64,000 nt of DNA from Dendrophyllia cribrosa (GCA_024195265.1 JAJLRJ010000003.1:56556989-56620988), one strand, 5' to 3'. Shown: positions 11,955-23,682, counted from the first letter of the stretch. Notes: generated by a model not told the origin, from the sequence alone. Numbers and translations: made by a program.

Positions 11955-12540
11955 TACCGACACGAATTGTGCGTTGCCTTATTCTATAAGCCAGTAAATG
12001 GGTATTTCAAAGCTATGATGATGGCCATAACGTTTTCACTGTAAACTTATATCGTCCTTAAAATAATCACGTATTGAGAAATTTACATTCTCCTTGCCTC
12101 ATGGGACAAATCGGGACTAACGTAGCAATCTGTTGAGAGGGATTATGGGAAGCCGTGGCAAGTTTACCTAAGTTTTCTCTAACGGCCGTTGCCATTTTAC
12201 TGACACTTAAAAATATTTCCCTTTTTATCAAAGAAGTGTTTGACTGAAAGGCAAACATTCATGTCCCGTTTCAATTTTGAGACTTTCGCATGCTACTATT
12301 GTTTCATACTGTTACACCAGCAAGTTTTTTGTTTTGTTTTTGGGAACATATTTTATTCATAACACATAGACCAAGATTTACATGCATGCAAGGAGAAATA
12401 AATAGAAACGAAAGTAGTAACTTACGAACTAGTAAAATAACAATATGGATAACAAAACAATAAATCTTACAATCACACTAATATAAAGGGGCGCTGGATT
12501 AGAGTGGGTAAATAGGTTGAGACACTATCGCAATAAACAA
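11955..12540. other. Non-coding stretch
   Basis: No domain is recognised. A 63-codon minus-strand ORF at 12067-12258 has no family I know and no splice support. Confidence 0.4.
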
Positions 12541-12929
12541 TAAACAGTCGCAAATTATACACCAGTTACAGTTCTTCCAGCTATGTCCAAGATCTTTGAA
12601 CATCTTATTCATCAACAATTGACAGTTCATTTCGAGAGATTTTTCACAATTCTATGTTTGGATACAGAAAATATCATGGTTGCCCGACGGCACTCCTTGC
12701 ACTCACCGAACAGTGGAAGGAAGATCTCGATTAACATAATATTATCGGCACAATAGCCATTGATTTAAGCAAGGCCTTTGACTGTCTTTCACATGACTTA
12801 ATTCTAGAAAAACTCAAATTCTATGGCTTAAGTGATCACGCGCTATCTTTAATGCAAAGCTACATGTATCTCTCTTCTCGCCATCAAAGAGTGAAGCTCG
12901 GTACCGCATTCTCCACGTGGGAAGGGGTG

Positions 12930-13323
12930 TTAAAGGGGCATTGTCACGCAGATTTTGCTGTGTTTTGGTCAAAATACACACTAAATATATGACAGAGTAC
13001 CTTTGCTCAAACATAAAATTGCTTTTAGAACACCAAGAAGATAATATCAAGTGATTTCTTCAAGGAAGAACAAACCATAATAAGTTTTTCTGCGATTTGT
13101 CCCCGACTCTTGGGAGGAACTTGAAAAAATTGGCCAATTTTTTCAAGTTGCAATCCATTTCCATCCTGGCCATCCGCAGCCAAAGATAACGAATTCTAGT
13201 TTCTGTGCACTAGTAGAGTATTTGCTAACAAAACTGGACCATTATTTTAAAGTTTCCATTGAAACAAATATGATTTTTGGCTTTTCAAAGTGATACTAAA
13301 AATAGGTGACAGTGTCTCTTTAA
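12930..13323. mobile_element. MITE with TTAA target sites
   Basis: Terminal inverted repeats are TTAAAGGGGCATTGTCAC on the left and the reverse complement of TTAAAGAGACACTGTCAC on the right. The insert interrupts the LINE between GVLK and GVPQG, and TTAA (12930-12933, 13320-13323) is present at both ends. TTAA duplication is typical of piggyBac- and Kolobok-type elements. No ORF of note. Confidence 0.9.
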
Positions 13324-13530
13324 GAGGAGTCCCTCAGGGCTCTGTCTTGGGACCTACATTGTTTAATATTTTCATAAATGACTTACCCTGGGTATCAGAG
13401 GTATTCTCGCGGCGAGCTTCGTGACTTGCCAGCCGAAGGCCGATCAACAAGTGGCGAAGCCGCGAGAAAACCTCTGGCCCAAAGCGGTTTGATTTGCCGT
13501 TCTCGGTGAACTTTGGTCGTTTACGTCTAA

Positions 13531-14693
13531 TTATAGCGGAGCACTCGCCGGGCCGAAGGCCCGGCTGTGCAGCCCCATACTCATAGAACCTGTGCCCGTC
13601 ATTTTTCATGGTCATGGCTAGCGGAATGTTTCGCGGGCGCGCCTCCGTGACATGTGTGTCCGTTGGGCAGGGCTAATTCGCGGGCGCGTATGACGTCGCA
13701 AAACATGCGCGTATGACGCCACACGTGCGGCTACACAGCCGTCAGCTCGGTAAACACTTTAAAAGTTGGATCTTTCGCGGGGTTTAGTGGAGCAGTAAAG
13801 TCGTTATTTCCCTGCATTTTTTCGCGGTTTGCTACTCAAGACAGGGGTACTAAATAAGGGATACTCAGAAGCCGCTTTAGTGGAAAAAGAAGAGCGTTAA
13901 GGGATAAAATCTTGCTTCGAGGACCTTCATACGTTTATATCAATGCGGGAGATGTTTGTTTTTATTACGGATTTTAGAACCAAAGAAGCGGAGATTTAAA
14001 GAATTTTCAAGCAAGCGAGGGACTTAAAGGTAAAACAAATTACATTTTTCGATTGGAATTTATCTTGATATCAATCTGTGTTTGACTTTTTATTTGTGTT
14101 CTCGTTAGTTTTGGAGAATTGTTTATAAACGTGTAGCTTAATTCGGTTGTATTAATTTCCTGAATTTAATCGAAGACGATGCGCTATAAATGTACGCGTT
14201 TAGCTTTTAAACATAAATTAATGGAGATTTGAATAAAATTTTTCGAAAGAAGATTGTGTTGTCCATTTTTATGTGTTTGTTCATTCATTACATAGATTGA
14301 AAAGCGATTTTATGTAAACAAAACAAGACTTAGATTTTATACTCGCGTCGCCTTATGCAAATATGTTTGTGTGTTTTTGCATTTTTGATTTCCAAATCAG
14401 TTTCTCGGGCATTTTTTGACAAGCAACAACTGTATTTTATTCGGAAAATAGTCGTAATAGTTATTCTAGACAGAGAAAAAGTTGTTTTTGTGAACTTTTG
14501 TACGGTCTAAATGTACTCTGCAGACGGTCGGGTAATAACCTTACTGTTTTTGAGAATTGCTAAAATTGAAAAAAAAAAAAACCGGTCGTCAATCTTAATT
14601 CTTGTGTTTCCGACCTTTCACCTTAGTTAAGTTTCACCTTAGTTTATAAGCTTGTTCAAAGTGCTACGCTGTTAGGCTCAGCCTATCTATATA
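13531..14693 (+). repeat. Dispersed ~1.2 kb repeat, copy B
   Basis: Matches 2852-4058 from the GC-rich hairpin start to the CCTATCTATATATA end, with many small differences. It sits inside the 2.8 kb TIR element. Confidence 0.85.
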
Positions 14694-14729
14694 TATTATC
14701 TAAACCAATCACAGCGAAGATCTCCTACT

Positions 14730-15519
14730 GTGTTCACATGCGGTTGGCACGTGCTGGCACGTGACGATATGACAGCTTTGACAGGAGCTTATTACAAGGT
14801 GTCAAATGGCCTGCCAAATGACGGGGTTTGTTTATGGTTTTCGCGATCGAAACGGTTCCAAACTCAAAGTCTTCGCTGTTTATGCGAAGTGAATGTCATT
14901 TCCAGTGGTGGCTGCTACAGCCTAATTAACGAAAACGCAAAAAAAACTGAACATTTTCGGACGTATTTCGGTGATTTCCGACGCCCAAGAAAACAATCTC
15001 TCTGTCGGGCCGCATCTGTTTATATGCAAAGAGTGCTACCGCCGAATTGAAAAATTCGAAGCGACTATCAAAGAACTAATAATTTTGAAAGAACATTACA
15101 AGGGAAATGTGGCCCGCTGGAAAACTGAAGTGGATAGCACGCGATTAAAGCGATGTTTCAGCTCGCCTGGTGAAGGAATAAAGAAGTCTCGTTGTTCGTC
15201 GGCTGCCGATACCCGTTGAAACAACAAGGAAATCCAGTTGGCAAAACCGCCAAAACATCGATCCTTGCGGCGTATAAAATTGCAAATCCCATCCGTTTAC
15301 TCGGCGCTTAACGTATCAACACCGTCGAAGGTTTCAAGAATCTTTGTTATGGCTTCCTCCAGAGCCTTCTCAAATCTTTCAGTATCTGAAGAACAACCTT
15401 CAACCTCAAAATCCAACATTTCAACACCTCATCACACAGAAATAATTTCACATTTCACAGGCTTCGTTCCCGCAGTGTACTCTATTCTTGTAAACCAATC
15501 ACAGAGTCGGTTACATTAG
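14730..15519 (+). pseudogene. Broken ORF with CxxC motifs (ZAD-like?)
   Basis: Frames at 14730-15050 and 14971-15519 overlap and look like one coding region broken by a shift. The first gives LRCLCEVN and GGCYSLINENAKK. The second gives HLFICKECYRRIEKFEATIK, followed by a basic region, one in-frame TGA (15217-15219) and a Ser/Thr-rich stretch. Two Cys pairs about 70 residues apart followed by a helix resemble a zinc-finger-associated (ZAD-like) domain. That is inference from motif spacing only. It lies inside the 2.8 kb TIR element and may be its decayed accessory or transposase N-terminus. Confidence 0.4.
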
Positions 15520-15640
15520 AAAGCCCATGGGAGGTCGTTAGGAGCCAATCGGTTGTCTCGTCCAAATTCTGGACGAGATCGATTTAAACAGGCTTGTCAT
15601 TGGCTCGGCGCTATCAAAGCAATAGCGCTCTGCTCCAGAG

Positions 15641-16108
15641 CAGTGGCGGATCCAGGGGGAGGGTCGGGGGAGTCCGGACCCCCCTTTCAGACCTGTGTCT
15701 CAATCAATCAATCAATCAATCAATTAACTTTATTTAAACACGGTAAAAAAGGCTCAGTAAAAACTGTTTTTCAGGCGAGCTGTTTTTCTCCCTTGTGATT
15801 CTTAAAAATAATAGAATAAAATTGTTTTATACGTAGTTGTTTCACTTCCACCAATTGACTGATTGTCAATTTTTTGACTTAACAAACGCTTTTCAAGTTT
15901 CAGGAATGCTGGCAATGGCGTTTCAGAGGGTAAAATCTGAAAAAATTTCCAGGAAAGCATGCACCCGGCATTCATACACCCAGCCTCCCCCTCCCCTTCG
16001 AGTTTCAGGAATGCTGGAAATGGCGTTTCAGAGGGTAAAATCGGAAAAATGTTCCGGGAAGGCATGTACCCAGACCCCCCTTTTCAGAAATTCCTGGATC
16101 CGCCCCTG
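15641..16108. mobile_element. MITE with CAGTGGCGGATCCAGG ends
   Basis: Starts CAGTGGCGGATCCAGGGGGA and ends with the reverse complement of CAGGGGCGGATCCAGGAATT. The interior holds an ATCA microsatellite (about 15708-15724) and two copies of a ~115 bp unit starting GTTTCAGGAATGCTGG. TIRs of the CAGxGGCGG type are common in hAT MITEs. I could not confirm a clean 8-bp target duplication. Confidence 0.75.
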
Positions 16109-16536
16109 CAGAGGTTTTTCGCGCGGGTCACAATAGAGACATAACCGACACCGGAAACCGCGCAAGAAAAACCTCTGGCACCCAGGGTATAAATGACTTG
16201 GCGTACACAATAACACAATGCAGGATTATCAATTATGCGGATGATACAAATATCCATTGTTCCAATAAGAACGTACGTGATGTTGAAAACTACCTAAATA
16301 GTGATCTTGAGAACGCAACTACATGTTTATTCAAAATGGCATGAAACCAAACCCGGAAAAGTATCAGGCTATGGTCCTCGGCAGAACAGAAGATAAGCTA
16401 CTCTTTAAATCAGGTGATATTGATATCAGAAACACAGAAAAGACTAACCTCTTGGGGGTTGTACTCGACAGTAAGCTAAAATTTGACGATCATGTTTCGT
16501 GCATTTGTCGCAAAGCGAGTGCTCAAATAAACGCCC

Positions 16537-18479
16537 TTAACCCTATCCAGACCGAGGGGGGGGGGGGGGGGGGGGGGGGCTTTTGGGGCCCGCTCGAACT
16601 TTGAAGTTGTGTCGTTTTAAAACGGTTGATGCAATGACCACCAAATTTGGTGACTTTTCCTAAAATTTATCTGGAAACATTTTCACGTTATCGTCCTTTG
16701 TCCACCGACATTGACGTTTCCATAGCAACCGCTTTTTGACACCTATGTTTTACAAAATTAGCATTTTTCGCTTTAATCAAGATTATTTCAAAGTTTTCTT
16801 ATTGAATTAATATTTTCCACTTAATTTAGCGATAATTGATCAAATTATGTATATTTGTTTATTAATTAAGGTTAATTAACGGTAATTTTAGGAAAACGTA
16901 GAATATGAAATGTCAAAATCCAGGATGGCGGATCGAAGTTTTACTAAAGGTCGTTTTTCTCTATAATATTATTATTGGTTCATGTTTTGGATTGTATAAC
17001 ATTTTCCCACAATAAACTAAGCTTTAGCAGTCCATTTGCTTTATTTTTCGGTGTTTTTTTTTACCGAAATAAACACGTTTGGACTAATTCAAGATGGCGC
17101 ATCCAAGATGGCGGATCCAAGATGGCGGACGATAAAATGGGAAATTTATTTCTAGTATATTACGTGTCTGTGTAATTCCATCATCTCTAAACATTTATTG
17201 TCAAAATATCATAAAAATGTCCTTTTCACTTGAGAAAACTTTTTTAAATTCATTACGTACATGAAAAGCCATAATTTGCAAAGTTAACTGTTCCAGTTTT
17301 TAAGAAAATGTACACATCACTTCTATGACGTCACATGCAGTTACCATAGCAACAAAGTGTACGAATTCATTAACTTTTACTCCTGCATCAATATGTGAAA
17401 GTTTGGTATGGACACTACCGTTTGTTTCAGAGATATGCCTTATAGAACGTTTCAGTTGGTTATTTCATTGTATATGACGTCATAATGACGTCACTGTTAT
17501 TGTTAACAACACCAACAGTGTTAGTAAACATAAGACTTTTATAAAATAGGTAGCTGTTAAAGTCTTGTTGTTATATGTTCAAAATTGAACAAATATTGAT
17601 GAAAGACTGTTTTAGCCAATAAAATCGACTATATGACGTCATAATGACGTCACGTTACGTCATTATGACACCAAAGTACAGTCAACTCTCTCTTAAGCGA
17701 CCACCCTTGGTGCAGGAAAAAGTGGTCGCTTAATGGAGGTGGTCGCTTAATAGAAAAATCAAGACAATAAGCCAAAAACTGCAAGAATCCACTAATTATT
17801 ACCATTCTGTATTGCCTTATCAGTTTTAATGAAGCAAATATACAAAGCTCTTTTGAGAAAAAACTTATTCTAAAGCGGACAATGTACTACATATTAAGCT
17901 ACTCGCTTATTTCACGTGGAATAGAAAATTCTTCAGCTGATTCTTATCGTTCTGACTGTAACTGTTGAAGTTTTCAATACTATGTAACCATGATCTAGCC
18001 GCAGTTTTTCAGTTGTGTAAAATATCTGTCAGCGCTATTAAAAACCTCTGATTAAAAACTGAACTTTGTGACATCTGAGTAACGCCAGAATTTCATAACA
18101 TTGAGGGTGGTCGCTTAACGGAAACACAAAACAAAGGAATTTGTCACATTTTTGACCTCGAAAGTGGTCGCGGTCGCTTAAGAAATTTGAGAAGTGGTCG
18201 CTTAAGAGAGAGTTTTCTAAACAGTATTTGACTGAAAAACAAAATGGTTATTTACAAAGTGGTCGCTTAATGGAGGTGGTCGCTTAATAGAGTGGTCGTT
18301 AAGAGAGAGTTGACTGTATCTGTACTTACTAGAATTCATGACAACATTATCCTGTGTAAATTTGGTGGCCATAGCATAAGCGGTCTCAAAGTTACATAGG
18401 GGGGGGGGGGGGCTTCTGGAGCCCCCCCCCCCCCCCCGGTCCCAGACGGTCAAAAAAAGCCCGGTCTAGATAGGGTTAA
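16537..18479. mobile_element. 1.9 kb non-autonomous TTAA element with poly-G ends
   Basis: Starts TTAACCCTATCCAGACCG and ends with the reverse complement of TTAACCCTATCTAGACCG, so TTAA is at both boundaries, inside the LINE. Poly-G (16556-16580) and poly-G/poly-C (about 18400-18437) tracts lie just inside each end. The interior is non-coding and includes CAAGATGGCGGATC repeats near 17090-17125 and a nested Tigger-like MITE. Confidence 0.88.
17677..18318. mobile_element. Nested pogo/Tigger-like MITE
   Basis: TIRs are CAGTCAACTCTCTCTTAAG and the reverse complement of CAGTCAACTCTCTCTTAAC, flanked by TA. Sub-terminal GTGGTCGCTTAAT motifs are repeated at both ends. TA target plus CAGTCxACTCTC ends is the signature of pogo/Tigger elements. 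No transposase is present. Confidence 0.88.
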
Positions 18480-19160
18480 TAGACTGAAAAACATTTTACC
18501 ACTTAAAACCAAGGAATCGTTATATATAGTTTGGCACCACTGCGGAAAAAAGAAACACTACTAAAATAGAAAAAGTCAACGAAAGGGCGCTGAGGTATGT
18601 CTATAATGATAAACATGCATCTTATCAGCATCTCTTGGAAAGGATAAGACTACCCTCCATGGGATCTCGAAGAATTCAAGACATGTTATTGACAATACAC
18701 AATAGTATATCGAACAAAGCACCACAGGCAATCAGGAATCTCATTAATTTACGCTCATTTAAGTACAATCTCAGGCACCAAGAATATGTTTTATCTTTAC
18801 CTAAAGTTAACACTACTAAATACGGACTCAAGTCATGGAGATATTTTGTAGCTAAGAAATGGAATGAACTATCAAATGACATTAGAATAAAAGTGGGCAC
18901 CAATGAAATAGTAAACAGAATTAAATCGTTAAATTTCGGGGATAAGTAAATTTGTAATATTAGTTTTAATAAGCTTTTTGACTGCGGCGGTAATATTGTA
19001 ATAATAGTTTTAATTAGTATTTAATCCGTGGTTTTATCTCATGTATTGTGATATTAGTGTTGTTTAGTTGTTAGGTTTTAATTAGTTATTAGGTGAAATA
19101 CCTGTAAACTAGCTCTCAAGCTAAGTGTATATCCACATTAAATAAAGTATGTATGTATAT

Positions 19161-20050
19161 GTATATACACAGAGTGTAGTCCATTTGGATACATATTTCC
19201 CGCGTTTGTTATTTTTCACAGCGATTTCTTTTTCACTACGAATTTTGTCATCAGGAATGACACAGAAAGCCTCAAAAGTCGGAGAACAGCAATTTAACTT
19301 TGATTGATAAATATAGAATTTCGCTATTAGAAGATAGTGGTTGAAAGCGGAAGTGGAAGTTGATTCAGGTTTATAACCATACAATACGTCAGTTGAAGTG
19401 ACAGTGACATCATCACCTCGTTTTTTTCTTCCACCATTCAATTACAGAGAACCAGAAAGATTTAATTTCGGGGCATTCAAAAAACATATGTGATAGGGTT
19501 TCGCAGGCAGCATTACAAAATTGGCACTTTGGATCTGTCGCGATTTTCATTTTGTAAAGTCTTCTCTTTTTTGACTTAGCTAATTTCATCACATTATCGA
19601 AGACTTACTTTTACACAATCCAGGCTTAAACTAGAACGTGTTTACCAATGAAGGCATCAACCGTTTACGAAGGGGAAATGAGCCGCGCCCGGCCCGGGTT
19701 CACCTTCCACAGTTTCTCAAAAGCTTGACTGATTGACTTATCCCATCATCAAAATCTCCAAGCATCCAAAATAACTTTAAAAGTGCACAAGTTAAACGTA
19801 TTCTTCATGACATTCGGAAATAATAATTTTAAGTCTTACTGAACCAATTTTTCTTCGATTGAATAATTTCTTATAAATCAAGCTAGTTACAACAAGAGGA
19901 CAATGCTTCGATCCCTGCCGACAGATCATTTTCAAGTGCCAATATTATATATAACCAACTTAGATTCTATACTTTACTGTCATTCCCCACCGACGAACGC
20001 TAGGCCATTCTAATTTAAAGCTTGAACGAGAATAAATCAAAATCAGTACT
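19161..20050 (-). mobile_element. Decayed LINE 3' fragment, minus strand
   Basis: On the minus strand, 19440-19560 reads KMKIATDPKCQFCNAACETL then SHMFFECPEIKSFWF. This is the Cys/His motif found after the RT in many LINEs. The frame continues into 19121-19441. Upstream sequence to ~20050 holds matching scraps in several frames. Dead copy. Confidence 0.7.
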
Positions 20051-20279
20051 ACTTTGGGCGTTGTAAAATCCAACGTATCCAGGTGCTCGCTTAAAATATG
20101 GATAAACTATGTTCTGAGGCTAGTGACTGAGACTGCGGATTTTCGCTTTAAGAACCCCAGACAGAACTCAGAAAAATCAGTGCATTCAAGTAGGAGCCAT
20201 GTATTAGAGTACAGATCATTGTTAAGTTTATGTCAGCATTAATTTTACTAAGAAATAAAAGCCGGCCATTCATCCTTAC

Positions 20280-20327
20280 CGTATGCAGGAGGCGAAACGG
20301 ACGATGATACAGCTGGTGCCAGTATTG
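20280..20327 (-). CDS. Mini-exon, Ala/Ser/Pro-rich linker
   Basis: A 48-nt exon with acceptor TTTTCCTTGCAG and donor G|GTAAGG, phase 1-1. It encodes ILAPAVSSSVSPPAY after a split Ala codon. No domain; low-complexity linker of the modular minus-strand gene. Confidence 0.65.
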
Positions 20328-20409
20328 CTGCAAGGAAAATAGAACATATAATTATGTTTTCATTTATTAAAACAACAATCACTGTAAAGAAAGTATCTTT
20401 CAAAAATAC

Positions 20410-20451
20410 CTGGTGAAGGTGAAATGACTGATGGTCTTGGAGTTGAAAAGT
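20410..20451 (-). CDS. Mini-exon, Ser/Thr/Pro-rich linker
   Basis: A 42-nt exon with acceptor GTTGTTCCACCAG and donor G|GTATTT, phase 1-1. It encodes FSTPRPSVISPSP after a split Asp codon. Same style as the exon at 20280-20327 and probably spliced to it. Confidence 0.65.
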
Positions 20452-21044
20452 CTGGTGGAACAACAAGAAAAACGTTTTAAGTGTCTGATTATCTAATCTT
20501 TATCAATGGCAATCATATGTCAACTTATAGAGGAGATATTTATTCGGGTAAGTCAGTGAAACAAACGATTTCAGGGTGCCATGCAAAATTAAAAGGGATC
20601 TTTATCACATGACATGGGCCTAGAGTTTACGAGAGCCTTCCAAGACTTACCTTTTTAATTCCCAAGGGTGAATATCCCAACTTTAATTTTGTCAAATATT
20701 GAAAAACAAATGGTACCATCTAAAAGTACAGAAGCCAGGTTTCATTTAAATGGTGACACCATGGAGTTTCGTCAACAGATTTGAGAGTTAGACCCACATT
20801 ACATGTCTCATGGCCATAATTGCTTCTGGGAGTTAAAGAGTTAAGCCAGACTGAACACATTGCAAATGCACTTATGATTCTTATTTTATGAATTCCTGGG
20901 GAACTAAATCATTTGCCAAGATATACGAGTCTTTTGATTTCATTAACATAGCCTCGTAATCCTTGAGTGATTCGCTTATAGTTTGTCTAACATACGATCA
21001 GTCGAAATCCTCGCTCTCTCTACATACGATCAATGTCAATATAA
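20452..21044. other. Intron
   Basis: Non-coding sequence between mini-exon and EGF-like exon. Nothing recognised. Confidence 0.5.
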
Positions 21045-21330
21045 CAATGGACAAGCACATTGGAAGTCATCACTTCCAAGCGTAGAGCATGTTCTACCTT
21101 GTGTACATGGAGATCTGTGGCAAGGATTAAATACGAGCTCGCAGTTCCTCCCAGTAAAGTCAGGAACACAAATACATGTGTACTTAAAGTTATTCAAGTT
21201 ATTGGTGTTAAGTCTTAACAGATACCTCCATTTTGGCAAACAGGGCTAGAAGCATTACATAAATTACCAAGGTAGAAGTTATCACAATGCAGCTGTCCGT
21301 TCAGTGTTGGGTTGTTTATCTATATTTCTA
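21045..21330 (-). pseudogene. EGF-like exon with frameshift
   Basis: Minus strand reads INNPTLNGQLHCDNFYLGN, then LCNASSPVCQNGGIC, then hits TAA. One base off, the frame resumes as RLNTNNLNNFKYTCICVPDF then TGRNCE, completing one EGF-like domain. A second, incomplete EGF motif follows (NPCHRSPCTQGRTC, DDFQCAC) and stops before its last Cys. A single lost base explains the first break. Either this is a decayed exon or there is a sequencing error. It lies between the acidic mini-exons and the Pro/Ser mini-exons of the minus-strand gene. Confidence 0.7.
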
Positions 21331-21624
21331 AAATGATAAATCTCGTTTGCTTGCAGTTGTTAAGGTTTGTTATTGTAAAAAAAAACAAATTCAGTGACTG
21401 CATTTTTCCGTTGTTTGTAGTCTTACTACCAGTAGAATTTAGTTTTGTCGACTGAGTCGATAAGGTAAATTGACCACCGTAAAAAGATTCAAATAGCTGA
21501 CGTTTCGAGCGCTAGCCCTTCGTCGGAGCGAATCAAGGAATTGTGGGTAGTGTGTGGTTTTATATAGTAAGCGGTGGAGCTACGCTATTGGTGGAAATTT
21601 GGTGACGTGAAAAACAAATGTAGA

Positions 21625-23682
21625 TTAGTTGAATGAAAAGCGTTCGTTGATTCCGTGGGGTTTGAGAGTGCCGATTTGAAAGATGATTTTTTGTTCTAGG
21701 TTTTTACGGCTTTCTGTGTTGCCCTGGTGTAGGGAAAGGCCGCAGATTGTCATGTGTTGTTTAGAATGGTTAGTAAGATTAAAATGGCGCGCGACTGGTT
21801 TGGATGCGTCTTTGTCATTTTTTTCAACGTCTCGGAGATGTTCACGAAAACGGTCGCCCAGTCTCCTCCCTGTTTCGCCAATGTATATCTTTTTGCAAAA
21901 AGTACATGTAATGCAGTAGATAACATTTACGGAGGTGCATGTAAAACGATCAGTGATTTTAATAGATCGTTTGGGTCCTGTTATTTTGTCCGCGTTGTGA
22001 ATGAAAGGACAAGTGTTACATCGTGTGCGTGTGCATTTGAAAGTTCCCGGTACATCGTCAGATTTCAGTGCGCTCGTAACAAGAAAGTTGCCTATGTTTT
22101 TGTCACGTTTGAATGAAATTAGTGGGGGTTGTGAAAAAATTCTGCCAGTTTCGGGGTCGTTTTGGAGTAATTTGAAATTTTTTAAAATGATGCTTTTGAC
22201 TGTGTTGTTGTGTGGGTGGAAAGTGAGGGTGAATGGAATTCTCTCGTTCTCTTCCTTCTGTGGCGTTTGTAGTGCTGACTGTCTGTCGATCTGTTGTGCA
22301 CGTTGTTGGCCCGTATTAACAACAGAGTCAGGGTACCCACGTTTCTTGAAAAACTGGCACATTTCTTCTGATTTGTTGGAAAAATCAGAGTCATCACTAC
22401 ATAGACGTCGAAGTCTGAGAAATTGAGAATACGGAATGGCGTTTTTAACGTGCGATGGATGTGAGGATGAATGTAACAGATAACTGTGGGAATCTGTAGG
22501 TTTGTAGTGCACACTTGTGGATAAACTGTTACCGTTGATTGAAATATTAATGTCAAGAAAAGCGACTGAGGTTTCGGAAATTTCCCAGGTATATTTTAGA
22601 GCTGGATGAAAAGTATTGACAGAAGTTATGAATTGATTAAGTTCCTCTTTACTGGAAGAGGTAGCGCCAATGCAATCATCGATGTAGCGGCCATAGAGTT
22701 CGGGTTTGGTTCCGTGGTACTGATTAAAAAATTTGTCTTCGATGTGGCCTACAAAAAGGTTAGCGTAGCTTGGTCCCATTTTGGTGCCCATGGCGACTCC
22801 ATTTACTTGTTTGTAGTAGTTTTGGGAAAATGAAAAACAGTTAAGTGTCAAAACTAATTCGGCTAAGCGGAGCAGTGTTTCTGAGCTTGGGTTTTGAATG
22901 GAGCGCTGGTCGAAAAAATATTTTAGTGCTTGAAGTCCTTCGTCATTGGGGATGACGGTATATAAAGAGGTAATGTCCATAGTGAAAATTAATTTGTTTT
23001 CGCTGGCAAAACTGAAATCCCGGAAAATTTCGAGTGCGTGATTGGTGTCCTTAATGTACGAGGGTAGTGATTTGACAATGGGGGCCATGATTTTGTCTAA
23101 ATAGCTAGAAATTAGTTCGGTAGGACAGCTACAAGCGGAAACAATGGGTCGGCCCGGATTGTTTGGTTTATGAATTTTAGGTTTGAAATAAACGCGTGAG
23201 GTTCTAGGAGTAGTGATGATGAGATTGTTGGCGGTAACTGGTAATTGTTGTTTAGTAATGAGGTCTTGGATAGTTTCTTTGACAATTTTTTGGTTGGTAG
23301 AAGTGAGATCTTTATCAACTTTGGCATAGAAAGCGGTGTCAGAAAGTTGCCGAAAAGCCTCTTGTCGGTAAAGGTCGGTCCGCCAAACAACTACCGCCCC
23401 GCCTTTGTCGGCCGCTTTGATAACAATATCGCGTCGTTTGCTAAGACTTTTGAGCGCTGCCCATTCTCCTGTTGAAAGGTTGGAAATTTTGGTGTGGCGG
23501 TTAAATTTAAGTTTTTGGACATCGTGACGACATTTTTTGACGAAAAAATCTAGAGAAGAAAACTGGCCCTCTGGGGGAGTCCATTTTGATTTGCGAACGT
23601 TGAGTGTTTCAAAAACATCTTTTTCCGAGGTGTTAGAATTGTCTTCTTTCCCATTCATCTGTTGTTTATTCGCTGCGACCAT
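21625..23682 (-). CDS. Penelope-like RT + GIY-YIG endonuclease, 5'-truncated copy
   Basis: A 685-codon ORF whose first ~11 codons (MVAANKQQMNG) come from junction sequence. From KEDNSNTSEKDVF on, it matches residues ~271-942 of the plus-strand copy. It keeps the RT palm (GVAMGTKMGP and YGRYIDDCIGA) and the C-terminal GIY-YIG nuclease (IYIGETGRRLGDRFREHL). RT makes cDNA and GIY-YIG cuts target DNA. The N-terminal region is missing, so it is probably not autonomous even though the frame is open. Confidence 0.9.
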   Translation of the reverse strand: MVAANKQQMNGKEDNSNTSEKDVFETLNVRKSKWTPPEGQFSSLDFFVKKCRHDVQKLKFNRHTKISNLSTGEWAALKSLSKRRDIVIKAADKGGAVVVWRTDLYRQEAFRQLSDTAFYAKVDKDLTSTNQKIVKETIQDLITKQQLPVTANNLIITTPRTSRVYFKPKIHKPNNPGRPIVSACSCPTELISSYLDKIMAPIVKSLPSYIKDTNHALEIFRDFSFASENKLIFTMDITSLYTVIPNDEGLQALKYFFDQRSIQNPSSETLLRLAELVLTLNCFSFSQNYYKQVNGVAMGTKMGPSYANLFVGHIEDKFFNQYHGTKPELYGRYIDDCIGATSSSKEELNQFITSVNTFHPALKYTWEISETSVAFLDINISINGNSLSTSVHYKPTDSHSYLLHSSSHPSHVKNAIPYSQFLRLRRLCSDDSDFSNKSEEMCQFFKKRGYPDSVVNTGQQRAQQIDRQSALQTPQKEENERIPFTLTFHPHNNTVKSIILKNFKLLQNDPETGRIFSQPPLISFKRDKNIGNFLVTSALKSDDVPGTFKCTRTRCNTCPFIHNADKITGPKRSIKITDRFTCTSVNVIYCITCTFCKKIYIGETGRRLGDRFREHLRDVEKNDKDASKPVARHFNLTNHSKQHMTICGLSLHQGNTESRKNLEQKIIFQIGTLKPHGINERFSFN

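Larger units (their letters stand above)
13385..16198. mobile_element. 2.8 kb TIR element, 11-bp target duplication (Mutator-like?)
   Basis: The element begins ACCCTGGGTATCAGAGGT and ends with the reverse complement of ACCCTGGGTGCCAGAGGT. It is flanked by ATAAATGACTT on both sides (13374-13384 and 16199-16209), cut out of the LINE RT. A 9-11 bp duplication suggests the Mutator superfamily, but no transposase is readable. Inside are copy B of the dispersed repeat, a broken Cys-rich ORF and a smaller MITE. Confidence 0.85.
12550..19160 (+). mobile_element. LINE split into pieces by insertions
   Basis: Pieces of one LINE can be ordered across several insertions. RT start is at 12550-12929 (PVTVLPAMSKIFEHLIHQQL). 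The next piece, 13324-13384, reads GVPQGSVLGPTLFNIFINDL. The third, 16199-16536, carries the catalytic block INYADDTNI. The C-terminal piece, 18480-18952, has VNERALRYVYNDKH and KSWRYFVAKKWNELSNDIR. The 3' end has AATAAA and a TATG-rich tail near 19140-19160. Joins are exact at the insertion sites (TTAA, an 11-bp duplication, TTAA). The LINE also carries its own stops. It is CR1/jockey-like by its GVPQGSVLGPTLFNIFIND block. Confidence 0.85.

Noticed and set aside
22001..22426. ORFs antisense to the PLE proteins
   Set aside because: They mirror the real RT frame in both arms and have no motif of their own.
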